Shown: positions 6,906-12,893 of the stretch, piece by piece | Layout of the letters: each line of letters starts with the position of its first letter | How positions within the stretch are numbered: position 1 is the first letter of the stretch | DNA from: a virus | Virus record (IMG/VR): IMGVR_UViG_3300009184_000152 | Span: 1 to 28,857 of that record | Length of the DNA: 28,857 nucleotides | Strand: one strand, 5' to 3' | Position numbers and translations under genes: made by a program | Notes under the pieces: generated by a model | The model's database searches: none | Told to the model about the DNA's origin: nothing | The model's input: only the letters and a program-made list of their open reading frames with translations

Positions 6906-7862
6906 ATGAATTACATTGAACTGTTCAATACCATTCAGTCGTATACGGAAAATAATTTTCCGGACTTTACCGCTTCTAACAGCGATACGGTTACGCCTAC
7001 TGAACAGATCAATCGGTTCATTGAACAAGCTGAACTACGCATCTATAACACGGTGCAGTTTCCGTCGCTTCGCAAGAACATGACTGGCAACATCACGTCA
7101 GGTAACAAGTACCTCAAAGCTCCGGATGACTATCTTGCTACATATTCTTTGGCTGTGATAGATGCGTCTGGTAACTACGAGTACTTGTTAAACAAAGACG
7201 TAAATTACATTCGGCAGGCATTTCCCAATCCGACTACAGATACTGGCATACCTAGATACTATGCGTTGTTTGGCCCCTCTGTGCAAAGCGGTGTCATTAC
7301 AAACGAGTTGACGTTTATTCTTGGCCCAACACCTGACGCGGCATATACAGCAGAACTGCATTTCTACTACTACCCTGTGTCTATTGTGCAAGCAGTGATC
7401 TCATCTTTTGGGACACTGACAGGTGGTTCTGGCTACACAAACGGTTTGTATTACAACGTGCAGTTGACTGGCGGTAGTGGCTCTGGCGCTTATGCGGATA
7501 TCACTGTAAGTGGTGGTGCTGTAGTTGCGGTTGTTATTCGTAACGGCGGTTGTCTATACAAAGTAGGCGATGCGTTGTCAGCGGCAGTGGCTGATATTGG
7601 CGGTACAGGGACTGGATTTTCTGTACCAGTAGCCACAGTTGTTAATGTGACGGGCACTTCATGGCTTGGTGATAACTTTGATACGGTGTTGTTGTATGGC
7701 TCACTGGTTGAGGCTTATACCTACATGAAGGGTGAAGCAGACATGATCACGCTGTATAACCAGAAATATATGGAAGCCCTTGCACAAGCTAAACGTTTGG
7801 GCGATGGTATGGAGCGTCAAGATGCTTATCGTTCTGGTCAATATAGACAGGCGGTGACTTGA
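6906..7862 (+). CDS. SU10-type adaptor (head-tail connector ring) with inserted beta-domain
   Basis: 318 residues. Residues 1-165 (IEQAELRIYNTVQFPSLRKN; SLAVIDASGNYEYLLNKDVN; ELTFILGPTPDAAYTAELHF) and 249-318 (GTSWLGDNFDTVLLYGSLVE; AKRLGDGMERQDAYRSGQ) match the phage adaptor family that forms a ring under the portal. The segment from about 166 to 246 (GGSGYTNGLYYNVQLTGGSG; VSGGAVVAVVIRNGG; GGTGTGFSV) is a glycine-rich beta module of the type common in phage fibres and separates parts that are adjacent in ordinary adaptors, so it is very likely an inserted surface domain. It probably works with the gp4-like and gp10-like proteins. Confidence 0.87.
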   Translation: MNYIELFNTIQSYTENNFPDFTASNSDTVTPTEQINRFIEQAELRIYNTVQFPSLRKNMTGNITSGNKYLKAPDDYLATYSLAVIDASGNYEYLLNKDVNYIRQAFPNPTTDTGIPRYYALFGPSVQSGVITNELTFILGPTPDAAYTAELHFYYYPVSIVQAVISSFGTLTGGSGYTNGLYYNVQLTGGSGSGAYADITVSGGAVVAVVIRNGGCLYKVGDALSAAVADIGGTGTGFSVPVATVVNVTGTSWLGDNFDTVLLYGSLVEAYTYMKGEADMITLYNQKYMEALAQAKRLGDGMERQDAYRSGQYRQAVT

Positions 7863-8284
7863 TGGCTTTTACAGGTAACTACTCCTGCAATACAGTGCGG
7901 ACTGGCTTGATTAACGGGACGTTAAATTTTTCAACAGACACATTTTATTTGGCGTTGTATACCAACTCTGCCACTTTGAATCAGCTTACTACGGCCTACA
8001 CATCTAATGGTGAAACTTCCGGCGGCAATTATGCGGCTGGTGGGCTGGTAGTAACGGCGACAGTGAATACTGCGCTTAGTTCAAACAGCAGTACCATTTA
8101 CGTTAACTTTTCCAGCCCAGCGTGGACTGGTGCAATTACGGCTCGTGGCGCGTTAATTTATAAAGCCGGGGCGAATGGCGCTGTCTGTGTTTTGGACTTT
8201 GGAAATAACGTAACATCGACTGGCACTTTCACTGTAACGATGCCTGCTAACACTAGTACGGCTGCACTCATTAGACTTGTATAA
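7862..8284 (+). CDS. Beta-rich tail or fibre protein, paralogue of the gene at 8499
   Basis: 140 residues from the ATG at 7862, which shares its A with the stop of the adaptor gene. An in-frame TTG one codon upstream is a less likely start. The sequence has strand-like runs (TFYLALYTNSATLNQLTTAY; GALIYKAGANGAVCVLDFG) and ends GTFTVTMPANTSTAALIRLV. The ending is almost the same as in the protein at 8499-8975, so the two are paralogues. Proteins with this ending are common in aquatic phage structural blocks. The exact place in the virion is unknown; neck or fibre is likely. Confidence 0.82.
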   Translation: MAFTGNYSCNTVRTGLINGTLNFSTDTFYLALYTNSATLNQLTTAYTSNGETSGGNYAAGGLVVTATVNTALSSNSSTIYVNFSSPAWTGAITARGALIYKAGANGAVCVLDFGNNVTSTGTFTVTMPANTSTAALIRLV

Positions 8285-8293
8285 GGAGAAAAC

Positions 8294-8488
8294 ATGGCAC
8301 TGGTCACAACCACCAAAGGCGAAATGGACGAATCTTTGCTTGAAAAGCGAGAGGGTTCATTGGATAATGACAACGAATCAACCACATGGGTTGAGTATTG
8401 GCTGGATGGTGAACTTGTTCACCGCTCTGCTCATGTCGCCCTAAAGCAATCTGTAACACTAGCTGCTGAAGCGGCATCTTTTACCTAA
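8294..8488 (+). CDS. Small acidic phage protein, function unknown
   Basis: 64 residues, preceded by AAGGAG with a 6-base spacer. It begins MALVTTTKGEMDESLLEKRE and is acidic, with TTWVEYWLDGELVHRSAHVA in the middle, which looks like a two-stranded beta hairpin. No catalytic motif or membrane segment is seen. It is set between two paralogous structural genes. I recognise similar short proteins in phage structural blocks but no function is known to me. A scaffold-like or chaperone-like helper of the neighbouring fibre proteins is one possibility. Confidence 0.78.
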   Translation: MALVTTTKGEMDESLLEKREGSLDNDNESTTWVEYWLDGELVHRSAHVALKQSVTLAAEAASFT

Positions 8489-8498
8489 GGAGCCTAAT

Positions 8499-8975
8499 AT
8501 GGCAAACACACAAGCAATGACGACTAGTTTTATGGGCGAGTTGATGACCGCAACCCATAACTTTGGTACTGCCCCCGTTCGCGCAACTGGCGCAACTGAT
8601 GCGTTTAAAGCTGCTCTGTATTTGGCAACGGCTACATACAATGCGTCTACCACTGCCTACGCAACTACAAATGAAGTGACGGGCACTGGCTACTCTGCGG
8701 GCGGTGTTGCGGTTACATTTGGAACCCCACCTACGGCCACCAATTCTTCTACTACTGCGGGTGTTGCGTTTGTCACGCCTTCAGCCAGTATTACGTATAC
8801 CGGTGTAACGTTGACTACGGCTTTTGATGCAGTGTTGATTTATAACTCAACTCAAAGCAATAAAGCGGTAAGCGTCCATACTTTTGGTTCACAGACAATT
8901 ACTGCCGGTACGTTTACTTTAACAATGCCTGCGAATACAACTTCGACTGCTTTGATTCGTCTGGCTACAACCTAA
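8499..8975 (+). CDS. Beta-rich tail or fibre protein, paralogue of the gene at 7862
   Basis: 158 residues, with TAAGGAG before the start. The sequence includes FKAALYLATATYNASTTAYA (compare FYLALYTNSATLNQLTTAY in the protein at 7862), then GYSAGGVAVTF, FDAVLIYNST and the closing GTFTLTMPANTTSTALIRLA. Both genes therefore share one beta-sandwich-like fold, extended here at the N-terminus by about 20 residues (QAMTTSFMGELMTATHNFG). The duplication probably predates strong divergence. A 32-base gap with a hairpin follows before the repeat protein gene. Confidence 0.82.
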   Translation: MANTQAMTTSFMGELMTATHNFGTAPVRATGATDAFKAALYLATATYNASTTAYATTNEVTGTGYSAGGVAVTFGTPPTATNSSTTAGVAFVTPSASITYTGVTLTTAFDAVLIYNSTQSNKAVSVHTFGSQTITAGTFTLTMPANTTSTALIRLATT

Positions 8976-8978
8976 TAG

Positions 8979-9004
8979 GGCCGGTGGGGTAACTCACCGG
9001 AGTA
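8979..9004 (+). promoter_or_regulatory. GNRA-type hairpin overlapping the ribosome binding site
   Basis: CCGGTG (8981-8986) pairs with CACCGG (8995-9000), and the inner G-T and G-C pairs extend the stem to 8 bp around a GTAA loop, a stable GNRA type. The only Shine-Dalgarno-like bases for the ATG at 9008 are GGAG at 8999-9002, whose first two bases are in the stem. No T-tract follows, so it is not an intrinsic terminator. It could limit initiation or mark RNA processing. Confidence 0.6.
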
Positions 9005-9007
9005 GCC

Positions 9008-10195
9008 ATGTTCGGTATCTCCGCATTTGCCGAAGCGCCGTTCGCCTCGCTTGCGGGGCAGACGGTAGTCGTTGCTCTTACCGGCGTTCAGGCATCTGGC
9101 GCGGTAGGATCAGTCACGGCAAATAGTACCGTTGCTACTACAGGAGTTTTGGCTTCGGGTGCGGTAGGTACTGTAATAGGTGTTGAGTCTTTAGCTCTTA
9201 GTGGGGTTGAAGCGGCTGGCGCAGTTGGTACGGTTACGATAGCGGATAGAAATATTGCGCTGACTGGTGTTGAAGGTACGGGCAGGATTGGCGACGCTGT
9301 TGGAAGCAGTACTGTTGCTTTGACAGGAGTTTCAGCTTCTGGGGCAGTTGGTGATGTTGTATATACCAAAGCCGAAGCGTTAACTGGGGTTGTAGCCGCA
9401 GGCGCAGTTGGTGATGTAACGCTTGCAGGAACTGCGGCTCTAACTGGGGTTCAGGCACTAGGCGCAGTAGGTATTGTTACTCAAACGGGTGGCTCTACTG
9501 AAACAGGAGTTATAGCTTACGGCTCGGTTGGTAGTGTATCTGTAGGCAGCGTCACGGTTGCTCTGACTGGCGTATTTTCTTATGGAGATGTTGGCGCAAT
9601 TGGTGTAGCGGGTGTTGAGGCAGGACTTGTACACGTTGAAGCTGATGGTAATGTAGGCACAGTTAGCGTAGCTGAACGGTTTATTGCTCTGACTGGAGTT
9701 TCAGCTACTGGTACGGCTGGCGATATTCCTAGAGAGCTACCTATCTCGGGCGTTGAGGCTCAAGGTGCAGTAGGCAGTGTTGGTGTAGCCGCTGTGTCTG
9801 TAGCGTTGTCTGGAGTTAGCGCCTCTGGTGGGGTTGGCAATACCGGTGTTTTGCATGAAAATTCCTTAAACCTTCAAAATGGTTGGGGTACAGGCGCTTG
9901 GGGTGAGTATGGATGGGGTGAAGGCCCACCTGATACGATGCTTATTGGCGGTAGTGTTGGGTCAGTTTCTGTTACTCGTGTACACGATATTACAGGTGTA
10001 CAGGCTAGAGGATTTGTTGGCACATTTGGTGTTATCCATATCAATGGTGTATCAGGTGTTTCAGCTTTAGGGTTTGTTGGGAATGTCGCTGATTATTTTT
10101 GGACAACTATTGATGACAACCAGAATCCAGACTGGCATAATATAAGCGACTCAGATGTTGCCGCTTGGTCATTGATTGAAACGGAAGATGCGTAG
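9008..10195 (+). CDS. Virion protein made of about 15 LTGVxAxGxVG repeats
   Basis: 395 residues. After a short start (MFGISAFAEAPFASLAG) nearly the whole chain is built of 18-22-residue repeats with the core (A/S)LTGVxAxGAVGxV; I count about 15, the tenth degenerate. A Trp/Gly-rich break (NGWGTGAWGEYGWGEG, residues about 291-306) separates the last two. The C-terminal 33 residues (TTIDDNQNPDWHNISDSDVA) resemble terminal segments of other phage repeat proteins. The repeats suggest a beta-solenoid or filamentous beta stack on the virion. Two more copies of the same repeat occur at the end of the gene at 21737, pointing to shared structure or recombination. No enzyme motif is present. Confidence 0.85.
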   Translation: MFGISAFAEAPFASLAGQTVVVALTGVQASGAVGSVTANSTVATTGVLASGAVGTVIGVESLALSGVEAAGAVGTVTIADRNIALTGVEGTGRIGDAVGSSTVALTGVSASGAVGDVVYTKAEALTGVVAAGAVGDVTLAGTAALTGVQALGAVGIVTQTGGSTETGVIAYGSVGSVSVGSVTVALTGVFSYGDVGAIGVAGVEAGLVHVEADGNVGTVSVAERFIALTGVSATGTAGDIPRELPISGVEAQGAVGSVGVAAVSVALSGVSASGGVGNTGVLHENSLNLQNGWGTGAWGEYGWGEGPPDTMLIGGSVGSVSVTRVHDITGVQARGFVGTFGVIHINGVSGVSALGFVGNVADYFWTTIDDNQNPDWHNISDSDVAAWSLIETEDA

Positions 10196-10213
10196 CATAA
10201 GTAAGGATGCAAT

Positions 10214-10657
10214 ATGGCTCTAGTATTAGCAGATCGCGTTAAAGAAACCACGACCACGACTGGTACGGGTATGGTGACTCTGCTTGGAGCTTCAACGGGC
10301 TTTCAATCCTTTGCTATAATTGGTAACGCAAATACTACTTACTACACAATTGCGGGGCAAACTGGCAATCAGTGGGAAGTGGGTATTGGTACATACGGCG
10401 CGTCTGGCACAACGCTATCTCGTACCACAGTATTGTCTAATAGCGCAGGAACTCAACCTTCTGCGCTTGATTTTTCGGCAGGTACAAAAGATGTATTTGT
10501 TACCTATCCCGCAAGCTATGCTGTGGCTGCTACCAATGTTGGAACATCAGGCCAAGTACTTGTGTCAAACGGTACGGGTGTAGCCCCTACATTCCAAACA
10601 AGCACGGCAGCATCAAAATCGTATGTACAGGCAATGAGCATCCTGAATGGACTATAA
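10214..10657 (+). CDS. Beta-rich fibre or tail-surface protein
   Basis: 147 residues, preceded by TAAGGA. It starts MALVLADRVKETTTTTGTGM and runs through FQSFAIIGNANTTYYTIAG, QWEVGIGTYGASGTTLSRTT and DVFVTYPASYAV. This is a conserved beta domain that I know from many phage tail-fibre proteins, often fused to the N-terminus of longer fibres; here it is alone with a short tail (GTSGQVLVSNGTGVAPTFQT) of the kind that usually leads into a fibre shaft. A separate, stand-alone fibre part is therefore likely. It lies 18 bases after the LTGV repeat protein gene. Confidence 0.85.
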   Translation: MALVLADRVKETTTTTGTGMVTLLGASTGFQSFAIIGNANTTYYTIAGQTGNQWEVGIGTYGASGTTLSRTTVLSNSAGTQPSALDFSAGTKDVFVTYPASYAVAATNVGTSGQVLVSNGTGVAPTFQTSTAASKSYVQAMSILNGL

Positions 10658-10666
10658 GGACATAAC

Positions 10667-11272
10667 ATGGCAGTAACAAATTTTACCCCTCTCCTTGGTC
10701 TGGCATTGCCAACCACGGGCGATCTGTCCGGCACATGGGGAACCACGGTTAATACCGCTATTACTGATTTGCTTGATGATGCGGTGGCTGGTACGGTCAC
10801 GCTTTCAGCAAATGCAGATGTAACGCTAACTACAACAAATGGCGCGGATAACCAAGCACGTAACGCCATTATCTTGTGGACAGCCAGTAACGGCGCAACC
10901 ACTCGGAACATCACGGCTCCAGCCCAGAGCAAGGCTTATGTTGTAATTAACGCAGGCACTGGCTCTATTGTTGTTCGTGGCTCTGGCCCCACGGCTGGCG
11001 TAACTATTACCTCGGGCACTAAGGCATTAGTTGCTTGGAACGGTACCGATTTTGTTAAGGTCATTAGTAATCCAATCGTTCTTACCACTGATGTTTCTGG
11101 GATTCTTCCAGTAGCAAATGGTGGTTCGGGTACAGCTACCCCAAGTTTGGTTCAAGGAACAAACGTTACCATCACAGGTACATGGCCTAATCAAACTATT
11201 GCCGCTGCTGGTGGTAGTAGCGGTATTACCGCTGGCCAATCCATTGCTTTTGCTTTAATATTCTCTATCTAA
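10667..11272 (+). CDS. Fibre-like structural protein
   Basis: 201 residues, with AAGGA upstream. It begins TPLLGLALPTTGDLSGTWG and continues with VNTAITDLLDDAVAGTVTL, QARNAIILWTASNGATTRNI and APAQSKAYVVINAGTGSIVV. This is a recurrent phage fibre module with a small helical start and a beta sandwich. The rest contains GILPVANGGSGTATP, the proline/glycine string common before fibre tips. The chain ends early with SGITAGQSIAFALIFSI, a hydrophobic terminal beta strand that recurs in short fibre proteins. The role is probably in the host-contact apparatus together with neighbouring genes. Confidence 0.85.
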   Translation: MAVTNFTPLLGLALPTTGDLSGTWGTTVNTAITDLLDDAVAGTVTLSANADVTLTTTNGADNQARNAIILWTASNGATTRNITAPAQSKAYVVINAGTGSIVVRGSGPTAGVTITSGTKALVAWNGTDFVKVISNPIVLTTDVSGILPVANGGSGTATPSLVQGTNVTITGTWPNQTIAAAGGSSGITAGQSIAFALIFSI

Positions 11273-11282
11273 AGGAGTTCTC

Positions 11283-11666
11283 ATGGCCGCACCAAATATT
11301 GTTGCTGTAACAACAATTACACCAAACACACTGTCTATCACACCCGCTGATACGTCACGTAATGCGCTTGTAGCTGCGCCTTCTTCTGGCACTGCATTTA
11401 AAATCAACCAGATCATGATTGCAAACATTGACGGCTCTGCGGCGTATGACGCAACTGTTGAATTGCGTTTGGCGGATGGTACAACTTACCGTGCTCTTGG
11501 CTCCACAATCTCTGTTCCAGCCGATGCCACATTGATTTTGCTTGATAAGACTACAGCGTTGTATTTGCTAGATACCAGCGTAACGGGTCAGCCAAGCACA
11601 TTGTGGGCTACAAGCAGCACAGCAAGTAAGTTGACATTTACAGTCTCATACGAAGCTATCACCTGA
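11283..11666 (+). CDS. Small beta-sandwich virion protein
   Basis: 127 residues, AAAGGAG before the start. The alternating pattern (FKINQIMIANIDGSAAYDAT; VELRLADGTTYRALGSTISV; KLTFTVSYEAIT) suggests a single beta-sandwich domain of the sort found on phage heads and tails. It contains few charges and no membrane segment. Small proteins with the same style (start APNIVAVTTITPNTL) are common in aquatic phages, with no defined role. Situated between the fibre-like proteins and the kelch-like genes, it is probably part of the tail tip or fibre base. Confidence 0.8.
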   Translation: MAAPNIVAVTTITPNTLSITPADTSRNALVAAPSSGTAFKINQIMIANIDGSAAYDATVELRLADGTTYRALGSTISVPADATLILLDKTTALYLLDTSVTGQPSTLWATSSTASKLTFTVSYEAIT

Positions 11667-11678
11667 TAGGGGGGCATC

Positions 11679-12893
11679 ATGCCACTACGTCCTCCTGCTG
11701 GGTTTATCTCAGCATTTTTTGATCCGCTGAACAATCCTAATGCTCCGGTTTCTCCAGTAGCCACGGCTGGTGACGCAGACGCATCTATTGCTTTTACCCC
11801 GCCTACTAATGTGGGGGGTTCGGCTATTTCATTATATTCAGCCATTTCAACGCCCGGAGGTGTTATTGGTTCTGCGGCATCATCTCCTGTCACAGTGTCA
11901 GGGTTGTCAAATGGTACGGCTTATACGTTTGCTGTATGGGCTACAAATACTTATGGGCCAAGCGCATACAGCGTAGCTACTAACAGCGTATCTCCTTCTG
12001 GGCCAAGAGGTATTTTTGCTGGTGGAACTACAGACGGGGCTGGAAATACCTACACCAATACTATCCAATACATCGTAATTAGTTCTACAGGCAACGCCAC
12101 TAATTTTGGTGATTTAACTCTCAAACGTAGAAGTTTGACTTCTTGCGCTTCTACTACTCGTGGGGTATTTGCTGGTGGGCGGGACATAAATGGTTTTGCT
12201 AACACAAATATTATGGACTACGTAACAATAGCCTCTACAGGAAATGCGGCAGATTTTGGGGATTTGTTATCCGCATCAACACTTTATGCAGGTTGTTCTT
12301 CTTCAACTCGTGGGGTATTTGGAGGAAATGATGGCAATGTGATCCAGTACATCACAATTGCAACTACAGGCAACGCCACAGATTTTGGTGATTTTTCTGC
12401 AAATTGTTACAACTCCACCGCTTGTTCTTCTCCTACTCGCGGTTTATTTGCACTTGGAAGAACAAGTGTTGTTTCCAATGTTATTGAATACGTTACGATT
12501 GCTACCACTGGCAATGCTACAGACTTTGGTGACTTAAGTGTTGCAAGGCAAAGTCTTGCTGGATGTTCATCTTCTACAAGAGGTGTATTTGGTGGTGGTG
12601 GTACTAATAGTGGGGAAACAAACGTAATTGATTTTGTCACCATAGCCTCGACAGGAAATGCAACAGACTTTGGCGATTTGACGCTTGCACGTACAGAGTT
12701 AGCCGCATGCTCTTCTAACATTCGCGGATGTTGGGGCGGCGGCATTGACGCTGGATACCAAAATGTAATTGATTACGTCACCATCGCATCGGCAAGTAAT
12801 GCTACCGATTTTGGCGACCTTGCGGCCATTACAGGCTACAGCGGGCGTAATTTGTTAACTGGATGCTCTAACGCATCCGGAGGAGTTCAATAA
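11679..12893 (+). CDS. Kelch-like repeat protein 1: fibronectin III domain plus six repeats
   Basis: 404 residues. An N-terminal region starting PLRPPAGFISAFFDPLNNPN leads into a fibronectin type III domain (residues about 22-107, with AYTFAVWATNTYGPSAYS). Then follow exactly six repeats of about 43-56 residues, each of the form RGxFxGG, variable loop, N(V/T)I(D/Q)YxTIxxTGNATDFGDL, variable stretch, (A/S)CSSST. The diglycine and following Tyr recall kelch motifs, so I predict a six-bladed beta-propeller. The chain ends in a terminal variant, CSNASGGVQ. Ser/Thr-rich, Lys-poor, no signal peptide. Its TAA overlaps the next ATG. A receptor- or glycan-binding tail part is likely but not shown. Confidence 0.85.
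   Translation: MPLRPPAGFISAFFDPLNNPNAPVSPVATAGDADASIAFTPPTNVGGSAISLYSAISTPGGVIGSAASSPVTVSGLSNGTAYTFAVWATNTYGPSAYSVATNSVSPSGPRGIFAGGTTDGAGNTYTNTIQYIVISSTGNATNFGDLTLKRRSLTSCASTTRGVFAGGRDINGFANTNIMDYVTIASTGNAADFGDLLSASTLYAGCSSSTRGVFGGNDGNVIQYITIATTGNATDFGDFSANCYNSTACSSPTRGLFALGRTSVVSNVIEYVTIATTGNATDFGDLSVARQSLAGCSSSTRGVFGGGGTNSGETNVIDFVTIASTGNATDFGDLTLARTELAACSSNIRGCWGGGIDAGYQNVIDYVTIASASNATDFGDLAAITGYSGRNLLTGCSNASGGVQ

Noticed and set aside
8979-9004. Hairpin at 8981-9000 as an intrinsic terminator
   Set aside because: No T-tract follows the stem, and the next gene starts eight bases later.
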